Shown here: piece after piece, positions 14,903 to 26,590 of the stretch
How positions within the stretch are numbered: position 1 is the stretch's first letter
Layout of the letters: every line of letters starts with the position of its first letter
Assembly: GCF_029227915.1 (NCBI RefSeq)
Contig: NC_079876.1
Span: 35,009,828-35,073,827, forward strand
Length of the DNA stretch: 64,000 nucleotides
DNA from: Hydractinia symbiolongicarpus
Taxonomy: Eukaryota > Cnidaria > Hydrozoa > Anthoathecata > Hydractiniidae
Direction of reading: 5' to 3'
Notes under the pieces: generated by a model
Seen by the model: the letters and a program-made list of their open reading frames with translations, nothing else
Told to the model about the DNA's origin: nothing
Database searches by the model: none
Program-made: the position numbers and the translations under genes

Positions 14903-15052
14903 TCAGGTATAATGAATGACTTCTATGTCACGAATGTATTCTGTTTTATCATGTTGTATTGGTACAGAATGCCTTGTGTCAGTTAAATAATCCCCTCGTC
15001 GAATGCCTTCATCTTTAGAAGGAACCCATCCAATATTTATGACAGCTCCTAC
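14903..15052 (-). CDS. YbaY/YscW-like protein, last exon
   Basis: On the minus strand this 150-base segment reads 49 codons and a TGA. It is preceded by a good acceptor (a long T run, then TTTTAG, at 15,053-15,075). The peptide includes VGAVINIGW near its start and a later GDYLTDT. That matches how I remember the second half of animal proteins related to bacterial YbaY and YscW lipoproteins, a small beta-sandwich fold. It starts in phase 0. The exon at 27,921-27,700 ends in phase 0 at the point where the family sequence should continue, so I infer the two are spliced together across about 12.6 kb. The family assignment is from memory of the pattern; molecular function is unknown. Confidence 0.6.
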   Translation of the reverse strand, partial: VGAVINIGWVPSKDEGIRRGDYLTDTRHSVPIQHDKTEYIRDIEVIHYT

Positions 15053-16689
15053 CTAAAACAAAAAAAACAATATGCATAATTTTGTGTTTCCATTCGCAAA
15101 ATTTACTGGACAAGGGGCGGATTAAGACTTCGGTCACTTGGGCACTTGCCCAAGTAGAATTTTCCTGTGAAAAGATCTGGCGTATCTAAAACTAGTAATT
15201 GGTCTAAAAGGAACGCATAATTTTATTATAAGCGTTTAATAAGGTTAGATCAGGAGTGTTAATGACACTTGACTGCGATGTGGTTTGCCAAAGTAGTATG
15301 GCTTTCACCGTAGTCGAACTACATATTGCCGCATTACGTAGAATTTGGTACTGGTTTGTTTGAAATGCTCAGCTAACTTCGGCGAGCTGCAATGCTGATG
15401 TTCCCTTCCAATTCAACATGTCTTCCAAAAGAGGGCTGAGGAATTGTTTTTACTGACCTGCAGTAAGTAGGTGGGAGTTGCTGAGTTTGAAATATATGAT
15501 TGTGGAATGAAGACTGAGAAAGAGTTGCAAAGAAGAAACATTACTGAAAAACATTTCTTTTTTGTATCACCTGTAATTGCAAAAGAAAAGTAGTTTCACA
15601 AAAATCATAGCGTCAACTCAATGACTATACTACACACAGGTGCCTCTTATTTTTATTTCCATTTACTGTAGAGCAAGATTTGGCTTTGTATTACTATGCT
15701 AGCAAGTGTCAACATTAAACTGTTTAGTTTCACTTTCAACAAATTCGAAAGATCTTTTTCAATTTCAAAAGAATTTTTTTGTTATCTTGTGTTTCTTTTT
15801 TATTTAAGTAACAAGACATTTTTTAACAACACAATGAATGAAATAAGTAGCCCGCTGGTTACTTTTTGTAGCTGGTAAAAGTATAATGTATAACAATTTG
15901 TTGACGTTCATCGCAACTTTGTGTAATTGCTTTTGTGGACTCAAAGATTCTTGCAATGGAAACTTTCCAAATGATTTTTCAACATGCTATGAGGTCTATA
16001 AAGAGAACACCAGGCTTAAGAAAAAAGGGTCTAATAAGACTATATAATGTTTCGCCTTAAAATCTCTAGCGTCATCTCTAGCCAAATAATTGCATGGTTA
16101 TTTAAATGGCAAAGGCTTTTCACTTAAGAAGTTGTAATGCTGACAGTCGTAGAAAATTTTTGTGGTTCTACCAAGACGGCGAGAACGACTTTAGTGCATA
16201 TACTATAGCAACCTTAGCCAGCAACCTTAGCCAGGACACAAAAATATTTAATAATGTAATTAACGATATCTGTTCTAAAACGATTTTGCTTTGGTAAATT
16301 TTTCAAGCATCTGTAGTCATTATTACATTACAGCTATAACGTATTTTCAACCTTGAATGAACATTTTGAAAGTTTCAGCCAGAAGTTACACCTTAACAAG
16401 TAACAAAATGATATTACTGAAAAACAGTGTTTTGCTTGCTATTATTCTAATAGGACTTTTTTCACTAAATATTGTGCTACATCAGTGTTCGTTTTTTCCT
16501 GTTTGTAGTTTGTTGTGTTGTGGGTTTAGCTTTAGTTTAATTTAGATACTTGCAGTTGTTGTTTGATATTTATATTTTGTGAACATTTTTTAATAATTTT
16601 ATTTTCAAATAACTTCTTTTTTCATTGTAACAATTCTTGGTTCTTACATGAAGAAACTTATAGTGCAAATGAAATGAAATAAAAATGTT
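15053..16689. other. Intronic/intergenic, nothing recognised
   Basis: AT-rich sequence, presumably part of the long minus-strand intron. A few open frames of about 60 codons (for example 15,696-15,878 and 16,106-16,297) show no motif, repeat or splice context that would support coding. Confidence 0.5.
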
Positions 16690-17130
16690 TTAAAAAACTA
16701 ATATACCCGTTGCCTTTATCGTATAAATCTTGAAACGCAAAAAACGTATATCATCATGCATCTTTGACAAACTTGTGCAGAGATGTTGGGATATAAAGGT
16801 TTTTGATGACGCCATTAATACGACCAATCCGAAACGAATCGGGAAATTTTTCCCATTTAATCCCAGGGTGTCCCTAGTTACCTACGCGGTGAACATTGCC
16901 TAACGTCACCACCTCATTTCCAAGTTATTTGGACCAAATGTTTTAAGTGTAAGCGCTTCCATAATTTAAATTAGGGTATTGACGTTACATTAATGTTATT
17001 ACGTCGCGCTGTAACGTCAGAAAGTTTATTTCAGCAACATCAGAGAAAAATGCAAGCATACATTTGCCTGTTACAGAGAGACACACAGTCACAGTCTTTG
17101 TATTATTATACCAGTCGATGAGGCCCGTGG
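16690..17130. repeat. Dispersed element, copy 1
   Basis: About 400 bases closely resemble 17,480-17,870 in the same orientation. Shared landmarks, in order, are a TCGTATA...CTTGAAACGC segment, ATCTTTGACAA, GTTGATGACG, TTACGCGGTGAA, TATTGACGTTA and a GTCGCGC.GTA.CGT segment. The right part carries a GACACACAGTC-like stretch followed by an alternating TATTATTATA region, also seen at the ends of related copies. No coding capacity is visible; it looks like a short non-autonomous element. Confidence 0.75.
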
Positions 17131-17479
17131 AATAATCCACTCAGGCAAAAAAGAAATAGAAAGATCCGTCATTTTTAGCTGTTACTTGCACTGTTTGAAG
17201 CTTAAAACGTTGATACAATTATGTATAAGATCGCGCGGTTTGTGTCAGCGGTTAAGGAGATATATTAGTTTGCTGATGCCGCCTCCATTGTGTAGAGCGT
17301 AAATTACTGAACAAGAAAAGGAATAGGATGTTGTGCTTTTGACGAACGGTTAAAGGGATATGGCGTTTTACTAAAACAAATACAGTTATTTTCACCCGTT
17401 TTCAAGTTATTTAGCGTTAAAATCTAAAGTGCAATGCAGTGGCATCACTAATCTAATACTATATCTATATAGTCGATAA

Positions 17480-17870
17480 AACCTGTGGAAAAGTTAGTTT
17501 ATTCGTTGCGTCTTTTTAGAAATTTGTATACATGTTGTTTTCATCGTATAGATCTTGAAACGCTGATCGAAAAAATAAATAGGAAAGTGTATCTTTGACA
17601 ACCGGATTTAAAGGTTGTTGATGACGTCACCAACCCGTCCATTCCGAAAGGGATTTGGGGACCCAGGTTTGTAAAATTTGCCCAAATAAGTCCCAGGTGG
17701 TCCTTACTTACTTACGCGGTGAAAAATGACTGACGGCTTGACGATGTTTTAAGTGCATTGTAAGGGCTTCAGTAATTTAAAATAGGATATTGACGTTAAA
17801 GTAGTGATATTGCCGTCGCGCCGTAGCGTTTGCAAAACTGACAGATTTGACACACGCAAGATTCGTACTA
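17480..17870. repeat. Dispersed element, copy 2
   Basis: Second copy of the 16.7-kb element in the same orientation, about 800 bases downstream. The same ordered blocks are present (CATCGTATAGATCTTGAAACG, ATCTTTGACAA, GATGACGTCACC, TTACGCGGTGAA, TATTGACGTTAAAGTAGTGA). Weaker relatives occur at 24,210-24,620, about 60,570-60,670 and 62,816-62,960, so the family is spread through the window. Confidence 0.75.
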
Positions 17871-18384
17871 TTATATAGAAAAGAAGATACAGGTTTGCCT
17901 TACTAAGCATTATAAGAATTTTGTACATTTTTTTACTGAGCCTAGTTTCTTTGGAGTAAGCCTATGCTGTCCTTCTTTTAGCTCTAAGAAAATGCCCGTA
18001 TGTTTCGTTTGCCTAGAAAATCCGCCAAAGATGAAAAAATTCTGGATCCGCTCTTTCTGGATAAACGGAGAATGCTGATTTTTCTTTCCTCCCATTTGAC
18101 GTTTTTGGGAGGATTTCAAAGTTTGAAGTTTCTGTCATGCTAACTAAAAGCAGACTTGCACGTCAGAATAATGATGAAGAACATTACTCATTTCATTTTT
18201 TTATATATATATTCTTGCATTTTTCTTTCATGAATGTAGTTAAAGAATTTGGAAAGGAAAAAAATAATGTACAAATGCATCTATTGTTAAGAAATTCGTG
18301 TCGAGGTTAACTAGTTTAACCCAGTATTAGTTAATTCAAGTTAAAATCGGATATTCGTTATTATATTATGTTTTTGCAGTTGTT
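17871..18384. other. No gene recognised
   Basis: A 69-codon open frame on the minus strand (17,910-18,119) has no recognisable domain and no clear splice signals. I see nothing else of note here. Confidence 0.4.
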
Positions 18385-18760
18385 AGCCGAGAGTCAAAAA
18401 TCTCGGCAGATATCCGATATCAAATATCTGCTGGAGATATTTGACAGTTTCTCCGGTACTGTTATTCCGTTTATATATATAGTTCCTTTTTAAAATTACG
18501 TGCAAATCAATCAGATGATAACTTAGAACTAATTCAAAATAAAAAAGATATCAAACAAAAGATATATTATATCGAACTCCATCTTTTATTGTTCTCGATG
18601 GAAGTACACAAAAGTTAAGAAATCAGATGGAGAGCTGAAAATACTTGAAGCGCGAATGTTTTAGAGCAAGAAGAAACAAGAACAACGAAAAAGACAAAAA
18701 CAAATAATAATGCAATGGTGTATGATAAAACAGATATTCACCAAGGTAAAATCGCATATC
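18385..18760 (+). repeat. Dispersed element, plus-oriented copy of an inverted pair
   Basis: This block matches 23,770-24,150 in reverse complement. Shared pieces include a CAAATATCTGCTGGAGATATTTGAC-type segment next to CTCGGC, the AATCAGATGGAGAG stretch, GATATCAAACAAA, and the AAGCGCGAATGTTTTAGA stretch followed by an A-rich run. The pair lies in opposite orientation about 5.4 kb apart. There is no coding capacity, so it is probably a MITE-like element. Confidence 0.65.
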
Positions 18761-18870
18761 GTAATTATTCAGTCTCGCTTTGTTGAGATTCAACTCTGTT
18801 GCGCGTCGTCAAATATCACAAGCTCGAGTGAATAATTACGAATATCCGATTTTACCTTGCTGAATATCAG
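18731..18870. repeat. Long hairpin: 48-bp inverted arms around a 43-bp loop
   Basis: The left arm (18,731-18,779) and right arm (18,822-18,870) are near-perfect reverse complements. Both contain a GGTAAAATCG core, a GTAATTATTCA core and a GATATTCA end. A diverged third copy of one arm, in the left-arm orientation, lies at about 18,343-18,365. The structure looks like the folded end of a small inverted-repeat transposon. It could form a stable RNA hairpin if transcribed. Confidence 0.75.
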
Positions 18871-19084
18871 CTTAATCCCGTGAGAGAATCCACTGAATCT
18901 CTCGTTGAATCCATGTAGAGGATACCCAACAATTTTTAAAACTCACAATCCAACCTGGACTCTCTGTCTCTTTTTTATAACGGGACGGCAAAAAGAGAAA
19001 AACGTCCTGCGATCGAGGTTGCTCACAACCTGCATCAGTCTATATTATCATATATATTATTATATATATTACCTGATAAATATT

Positions 19085-21058
19085 ATCTGATGATGATAAT
19101 CAGGGAGTTTTACCTCCAACAGATAAAACGATTCACGAATTGAAGAATAAACATCCAGAGCCAGCATCTGTTCAAGAAGAAACATTGCTTCAAGGTCCAG
19201 TACCAGAAGTTCACAATTTCTATTTTGATAACATAAATGCTGACATGATTAAGAAAGCTGCTCGCCAGACCAAGGGTGCTCCAGGTCCATCAAAATTCGA
19301 CGCAGAACAATTTAGAAACATTCTATGTAGAAATAAATACAAGCATGAAGGGCGGCAATTATGCGAACACATTTCTTCTATGGCAAAAACATTATCCACT
19401 GAAATCATCGATCCGAAATATTTGGAAGCGTACGTCGCTTGCAAACTTATTCCGTTGGACAAAAATCCCGGTATTCAACTAATAGGAATCGGACAAATAT
19501 TACGTAGAATTATTGGTAAAGTGTTAAGCTGGGTACTAAAAAGTGACATCCAAACAACGGCTGGTCCGTTACAAGTAGCAACTGGACTAGAAAGTGGTGC
19601 TGAAGCAGCAATACACTCTATGCGTGAAATCTTTGAACATCAAGCCATACCGGTAAAATTTTTTGGCCTGAAAAAGTGATGGGACGGTGTGATAAAGGAC
19701 GGAAAAACTACGGTTATTACGTCAACGAGAGTAAATCATGGATGATTTGTAAAAGTGAAGCGGTTGAACTTGAAGCCAAGAAAAATTTTAGCGATTCGTC
19801 AATACAATTTACGACAACAGGAAAACAACATCTTGGAGCTTCAATTGGAAGCAAAGATTTTGTGATGAATATGCAAATAACAAAACTAGTCAATGGTGTG
19901 AAGATATGAAAAAACTTTCCACAATAGCGCTGAGAGAACCGCAAGCAGCCTTTGCAGCTTTTACACATGGCGAGTTAAACAAATTTACTTTTTTCATGCG
20001 TACAATACCTAGTATGGAAGAATATTTAGTACCTCTAGATACGATCATATCCGATATGTTTTTACCATCTCTTTTGGCAACACCATTTTGGAAAGTGAAA
20101 GAGTTCTTTACAAAAGATCGATAAAAACTGGCGGCCTTGGAATACCAATACTAACAAAAAGTACCGCCGTCGATTACGAGTCATCAGAAATCATCACTGC
20201 TGCACTAGTTGCTGCCATCATTGCTCAGAATGATTCTCTTCCGAATAAAGATGAAACAAAACGAGTTAAAGCTTGTCGTGTGAACGTTTTAAGGAAGCTT
20301 GAAAATCAGACGAAATGTTAATTAACAATCAGCTGAATAGGAGTGAGATACGGGCAATGGAACAGAATAGTGAAAAAGGTGCCTCAAGCTGGCTTAACTT
20401 TTTACCAATAATGGAACAAGGTTTCGATCTTACAAAGGAAGAGTTTCAAGATGCACTTGCGCTGAGATACAATCATTCAGTGAAAAATCTTCCATCAAAA
20501 TGTGCGTGCGGAGATGATTTCAATGCCACCCATGCCATGTGCTGTAAAAAAAGGCGGTTTTGTGACCATGCGCCATACCAACGTACGTGATATCGAAGCG
20601 AATTTTTTGCAAAAAGTTTGTAATGAGGTGGAAATCGAGCAAAAACTTTCACCAGTAAACAACGATGAAACAAGGCTTGATGTCAGAGCCACCGTTTTTT
20701 TTGCGTCCAGGACAGTCTGCTTATTTCGAGGTATGTTTGACCAATGTTAATGCCCCATTGCAAATTGAAACGTCAATTAGTAAGATATATAAGAAGCATG
20801 AAACTGAAAAGAAACGTAAATACAATCAGCGTGTATTAGATAACGAACATGGCACATTCACTTGTCTTTCCATAAACGGGGGAATGAGCAAAGAATGTTT
20901 TGTAATACACAAATTTCTTGCAGAAAAAAATTCACAGAAACCCGCCGAACAATGAAATCTGCTTTGCTTCGCCTTAGAACTTCCAGATCCTTTAATACCA
21001 AGTTGCATACAGAGGTGGTTAATGATTTTGATCTTGCCTGTGTAGATGCCAGAATATA
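19085..21058 (+). pseudogene. Decayed reverse-transcriptase retroelement with C-terminal zinc motif
   Basis: A chain of plus-strand open frames (19,140-19,679; 19,676-19,909; 19,906-20,124; 20,088-20,321; 20,315-20,590; 20,502-20,750; 20,665-20,955; 20,862-21,058) reads in order like one protein broken by frameshifts. The first part has the RT fingers region (PGPSKFDAEQF, then DKNPGIQLIGIGQILRRI). The C-terminal part has a CxC...HxxxC cluster (KCACGDDFNATHAMCC) and a later LDVRA...FEV stretch that could correspond to a PD-(D/E)XK-type nuclease. The expected RT palm motifs A to C, including the catalytic DD, are missing: the sequence jumps from SMREIFEHQ at about 19,650 to GYYVNESKSW at about 19,715. 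Similar proteins are common in cnidarian genomes in my memory. The clade is uncertain (non-LTR with restriction-like endonuclease is my best guess). Confidence 0.75.
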
Positions 21059-22479
21059 AGGTTTTTATTTTATCTAGTCACCAATGCGCACTTCTCTTCT
21101 ATTAAGTCGCGTGGCTTTGACAATAAAGTTTTACTCTATACTGTCCTTTCTTTACCAATTTTCATTTTATTTAACCTTAGTCTATTTATATTTTAATAAA
21201 ATTGCAATTATTTTTAATAAATAAATATATTTATAAAAAAAATCACTCTATATTCATACCCGTTGAAACAAAACATTTGAAAATATAAGCAGGTGCAGCA
21301 AAAAAAAGAATTAAAAAAATGCAAATCGTCCAACAAAATCAAAGGCGCCTAACAACCGTACGTAAAAAGCGAAATCTGCTAAATCTATTCCAGAGGTACA
21401 CTATGCCAGTAGTACACAAGGAAAAAAAACTATATCAGATATTAAAAAAAATCCAACATATTTGGCTAAGTGAAACAAAAAAAAGTTATTACAAAATTTT
21501 TACACTGTACAGTTTGTACACGTCATAATAAAATCAGTCTATTGCATTTAGCAACCCTTTTAAAGTTTTACACAAAATATAAGAAATCAACAGTTATCAA
21601 TTCATAAAGTAGAAATATAAAATCTTTAATCATATCCGTATATTGTATATCCACCGCAATATTTCAATCCACATACTAAAGAAACAGTTTGTCCAAGGAA
21701 CCCAAACTCATATTCAAGAAAATCAATTATTTTGAATTCATGTATCAAGAAAACAGCGCACAAGTAACATTGCAGTGCTTTCGAATTTAAGAATCGAATA
21801 TATTTCAAAAGATTTCAATGCTAACAGATGTAAACATCGATTTATGTTTGTTTACACTTTTTTATGTTTAGAATGCCGACAATAACAGTGGATCACCACA
21901 CTGAAGTGTTTAAAACAGTCACAACAGAAAATTACCTTTCACAGTTTTTATAAATTCTTTTTTAGGATATACACGCTGTTTTTATAAGAAAAGTGTATTT
22001 TCGTTTTCAGTCTCCCTTTTCTTAACTTCTTTTGACAAATACTATCCTGATTATTTTTAGTATGTTCTTAGCATGACCTGGCCTGTCTTAATAAAACAAA
22101 GCATGGTATAACTTGATATAGCTAATGGCAAATTCTGTCTCATAACGGCCCACTGCTTTGGAAAGAAAAAAGTTCAGTCTGTTTGATATGCAATAAAATG
22201 GAAACGTCTGACAATTTGGTCATACAAATCATACAAATTTCTTATTTAGAACAAACAACCAAGCTTGAACATATTCTTAGGATATTCTGAACTTCTGACC
22301 CATTATTCAGAGTTTATTTTTACAAAAAAGTGCTGTAAGGAAACATTCTCCTACTCAAGAGACCACAAGGGATATAATGTTGAAGGAAACATTTAGCTCC
22401 GAAAGTTGAGACAATTGAAAAATTGCTATACACCTAAATTCATTTCCCGACCAGATAATCTAAACAACAGATCTGCCTT
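21059..22479. other. No gene recognised
   Basis: AT-rich sequence with several AATAAA-like sites just after the retroelement (about 21,120-21,240). I see no domain, strong repeat or splice-supported exon. Confidence 0.45.
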
Positions 22480-23720
22480 TCTTTCGCGTTCTCAGTAGGT
22501 CGCTTGCTAGCGTTTTCTAGACTAAATTCCAATCAGTTTTTTGCTTCGGATAATAAACTTCGCTTCATCCCAACAAGAACGAATTGGAAGCGTATACAAT
22601 TGTTGATACATTTTCAATCAATTTTCTTTCTGATATTATATCATCGTACATTTTTCTTCTTTAAAAAATAATTCGAACTAACAACACTAACTTTGTTCTA
22701 CAACAACAGTTTGTTTTTTACTTTTTTGATTCGACCTTCCACGGGACTTGTGACAAACGTCGAGATAACGACAGTTCGAGATAGTCGAGATAAGGAGCGT
22801 CGATCGTGAAAAAGATCGAGATCAGAAAAGTTTGTCAATATCATGCACACATTAGAAAAACTATTTAAATTTTTAAACCTGGTCAGGGATGGACTATTAA
22901 TCAGAAGAATCAATTATTACTATTCTCATGTTATATGTACTTAGTCATTTTAAAAACATTCAAAATGCTACTTTGCTTATCAGCAGATATACGTCCTTAT
23001 ATACAAAGGATTCTAAGCCCTGTTCTAAATTTTTTTTTGTGTGTTGAAATTTGAAAATTACAGAAAAGATCGAGATAACGTGATAAAATGTGCTCAATGG
23101 ATCGTAAAAAAAGGTCGAGATAAAAAGTTCTAGATAACGGGTAGTCAAGATGTTGAACGTGTTTTAGCCTACGTGAGGTTGAAATACCGAAGGGACCGAT
23201 GAAATATGGTCGAGATACGGAAAGATCGAGATAACGGGTAGTCAAGATAACAAGCACCGACTGTACATTCATATTTCAATCCGATACACTTTCTATGAAA
23301 GTAAGCAACATCGGTCCCACAATAAAAAAATGGAAATTATTGAAAAACAAATAAACTTCAAACTAACCTCATGATGAGTAAACATTAGAATGCTTTGTAA
23401 CTTTTTCAAATTTTTTGAGGAAATGACTACAAAAAATATAAGGAAAAGTCAATCTTCTTCGTTTCAGTTTTTTTTTAGTTCATAAACAACTTAATTTCGT
23501 GAGATATGGTACGCGCATAATAATCCGAGAGTAAAATTAAAATATTTAACACATTATGGCCGCGAACGGCGCTGTAGCATAAATGACAAATGGATTTTCT
23601 CGTTTGGCGGCTTACTTATATTTTTAGTAAATTTTAGTATAACGCCACGTCATAAGAAAGTGATCCGTGATTTGCGTGACGTGGACTCACATAGTTATTC
23701 ACGCAAGGGAATTAATATAT
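22480..23720 (-). repeat. Block A of an inverted homologous pair (partner 29,520-30,260)
   Basis: Two parts of this block match the reverse complement of 29,520-30,260. Part one, 22,480-22,690, shares CAATCAGTTTT, AATAAACTT and ACGAATTGGAA and then CATCGTAC.TTTTTCTTCTTTA. Part two, 23,360-23,710, shares AACCT.ATGATG, AAACATTAG, TTCATAAACAAC, GTGAGATA.GGTACGCGC, CGTGACGTGGACTCACATAG and more. Between them 23,040-23,280 holds GATCGAGATAACGG-type repeats absent from the partner, so that piece is probably a later insertion. On the minus strand both copies keep an ATGTTT start followed about 15 bases later by G|GTTAGT, a plausible small first exon and donor. Confidence 0.65.
22740..23265. repeat. 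Degenerate GATCGAGATAACGG repeats
   Basis: Two clusters (22,755-22,830 and 23,065-23,255) are rich in imperfect copies of TCGAGATAACGG or TCGAGATA, irregularly spaced. It is not a clean tandem repeat. The intervening sequence (22,840-23,060) is AT-rich. No function can be read from it. Confidence 0.6.
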
Positions 23721-23769
23721 AAAATTTGATTTGTTATATATGTTATATTATTGTTATATATAAGATATC

Positions 23770-24150
23770 CGATCGTACCGCGCAGAATATGTGTTTTATC
23801 ATGCACCATTGGAAGGGATATATTTTTTTTCGTTTTTTCTTTTCGTTCTTCTTGTTTCTTGGTGTTCTAAAACATTCGCGCTTAATTTTTTTTCAGCTCT
23901 CCATATAATTGCTTATATTTTCTGAGAACTATAAAAGATGATATCAAACAAAGGATGTATTATCGATCCTTTGTTTGATATTTTTTTTATTTAAAATTAG
24001 TTTTAACTCTCCATCTGATTGAGTTGCAAGTTTTAAGGAACTATATTAATATAAGCAAAATATAAGTGCTGGACAAACTATCAAATATCTCGATATCGAA
24101 TATCTGCTGAGATATTTGACTCTCGGCAAATGATTTCCCGAATATCCAAA
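23770..24150 (-). repeat. Dispersed element, minus-oriented copy of the inverted pair
   Basis: Reverse-complement partner of 18,385-18,760. The ATATCAAACAAAGGATGTATTATCGATCCTTTGTTTGATAT region (about 23,940-23,981) is itself a near-perfect palindrome. The CTCTCCATCTGATTGAGTTGCA stretch and the ATATCGAATATCTGCTGAGATATTTGAC stretch follow. Homology at each end supports one small element family rather than chance. Confidence 0.6.
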
Positions 24151-24209
24151 AATATTCCGTCATTTTTATTCACATTATAATTGCAGGTTTAAAAATTTTG
24201 CTGTTATCA

Positions 24210-24620
24210 GCAAATACCTGCCCTATTACATAAAAAAAATATTGTCAAAAACGCTTATCAATTAAATATATGAGATGGTGTAACTTTGACAAACCGGTAC
24301 AGAAATATTGGGGTTTACAGGGAACGAATTCGGCTACCCAGGTTTGAGAAACTTACTCATATTGATCAAGAACATCCAAGTGGTTAAAAGGACTGACATC
24401 ACCATCCCTTTTCCTAGTTTTTGGTCAGTTTTAAATGTATTGTAATGTCTTCATTCATTTAAATTTAGTAATTTACCGTGATATTTATGTTATAGACGTC
24501 GTGACGTTTAATTTGCCAATTAACATTTGACACATATCTGTCAACATCCATCAAAGAAAAATGAAGTCATCTTTTTTCCTGTCAGAGACAGACAGACAAA
24601 GTTTTCGTATTACAATAATG
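24210..24620 (+). repeat. Dispersed element, copy 3 (diverged)
   Basis: Same order of blocks as the copies at 16.7 and 17.5 kb but more diverged: AACTTTGACAAACCGG, TTGGGGTTTA, CTACCCAGGTTTG, TTTTAAATGTATTGTAATG, GACGTCGTGACGT, and CAGAGACAGACAGAC near the right end. Confidence 0.55.
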
Positions 24621-25904
24621 TCTGAAACAAAACAAACCACTGATGTTTAATAAGAATCTAAAAATGTATCTGTCTAGTACTAGTGACCAATTGCTTTGCA
24701 TATGTCAACTTTATGTAATCCCTTGATTATGATCTACTCAGAATTTCTACAATTACCATAAAGCCAGTAATCTACTTTTTTTCTCCACAATAAGGGTAGA
24801 AACCACATAATTTTTTTAAAAACACAAAATAGAGCCATTGTTACGTCAATTTTGTTTTTTAGGTCAATTAAAAAGCTTGGATGTATTAAAAATCATGCAC
24901 ATTAAAATTTGGGCAATTAACTTCTAACCAGGTGTCAATAACATCCTACATTCACTCATTTAAACTGTTAAAAGCAAAATATTCCAAAATTTACACATTT
25001 TTAAGCCGAAATTTGCTAAAGGCAAGTATGTGTGACAACCTCTAATTATTTTAAACCAATAGATAAGTTGCAAATGTGTACAAAGTTTCGTGTATGCGCG
25101 CGCATCCTTACAGGCAATGGAGGATGGACTAATTAAGTAAAATTGACTATTTTCTATAATTTATAGATATAAGGAATAAACGAGCTGAAATTGGTTTTTC
25201 TTAACTACTACATTCTCTTTTTAAGATCAGGTTTTATTTAACTCAATTTTGTTGATTGTTGTGGTCTGCTCTTTATATTTCTTGCCTATGTGCATGCGTG
25301 CGCATGTTCATTGTTCTAAACGCAAAATTAAAACAACTGCAATCACGGTGCAACTCATCTATAAAAAAAATTAATGAAGGGAACATTGTTCTGTGACTTT
25401 CTCACTTAAATATGCCGCTAGAAATAACATTTTTAAAAATTGTTATATGTTACCGTTATTTTGATTGTAATGGAAAAATTATGAAACATTATTTTGATTG
25501 TATAGAATTGTTGAGTAAAGGGGAACAGAGGTCAAAATATGGTTGTTGTTTTTTTTTTTTTAATTTGAAATGAAAGAGTGTAATGAATGAATAACAGAAA
25601 TTTGTTTTTTCTATTGTCCATTTTTACTCTAATATCGAACAAATGCAATTTAAAATTTCAATGATTAGGACATCATAGTCCCGTTTATACTCGTATTATA
25701 CTTAACAAAATTAGGACCAGCAAAGCTAGCAGGTGACCGGAAACTTTGATATGTAGACACTGAAGCATATTTATACGTAATAAACTTTTATACAAAATAC
25801 ATATTAAAATTATAGGAAGACACAACATGTCTAGCGTTCATATGGTATTCCATTTGAACAACGCTACCTATACGCATCTATTACTAATACAATAATAACC
25901 ACTT
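24621..25904. other. No gene recognised
   Basis: AT-rich with a T run at about 25,548-25,562. No open frame, domain or repeat relationship that I can support. Confidence 0.45.
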
Positions 25905-25990
25905 TCCCCGGGCCGTACCGTAAAATATCGCCCGAGGTCTAAGTGCCAACCGAGGTCGGTGTCGGTGCAACCAAGTTACTATTCTTATAA
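25905..25990. repeat. Small GC-rich repeat related to 27,302-27,378
   Basis: A GC-rich island containing GGGCCGTACCGTAAAATATCG, which resembles the GGGCAATACCGCAAAATATCG core at 27,303. Probably a fragment of the same mini inverted-repeat family. Confidence 0.45.
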
Positions 25991-26590
25991 TAATATAATC
26001 CACTAGCACTACTTTCGTTAACTCAAGGTCAAAATTCGAAACAGTCCTGTCTAAAAACAAACATTCTGTGCAGAATAAATCTCTGTAAACGAAACGTTAC
26101 GATGTTCGACACTTACAGAAGAATGTGAAAAGTTGAATGTGCAACTAAAATTTAGTTACAGCGAATATTGAAGTAAATTTTTTGACTAGCTACGCTAGCT
26201 AGTCAAGAATAACATTTAGCTTTAACAAGTTTTATATTTACTGAGTAACCAAAAAGCTGAAGGAACGAGTCTGAAAATGGGAGGAGACGTATTTGTTTTT
26301 ATTTCGTCGTCCTGTATTTAGTATCTGTAATAAAAGTGGATATTAGATCATCTTTTTTTTTTCTTTACTTGTTTTTCTTATTTAAAATTGTTGTACAAGC
26401 CTTCGCATATTCAATTTTTTTCTCATAAAAAAACAGACAGCCGCGATTTCATTTAGGACTGCACCCGATTATAAATAATGACATCAAATCGTGCAGCAGG
26501 TTTAGGCGAGAGCAAAGAACGTTCATGTTAAGACCTATAGCTTACATTAAATCGCTTTTTGCAGGTAATTTACGTTTAAATCTTTAAAAA

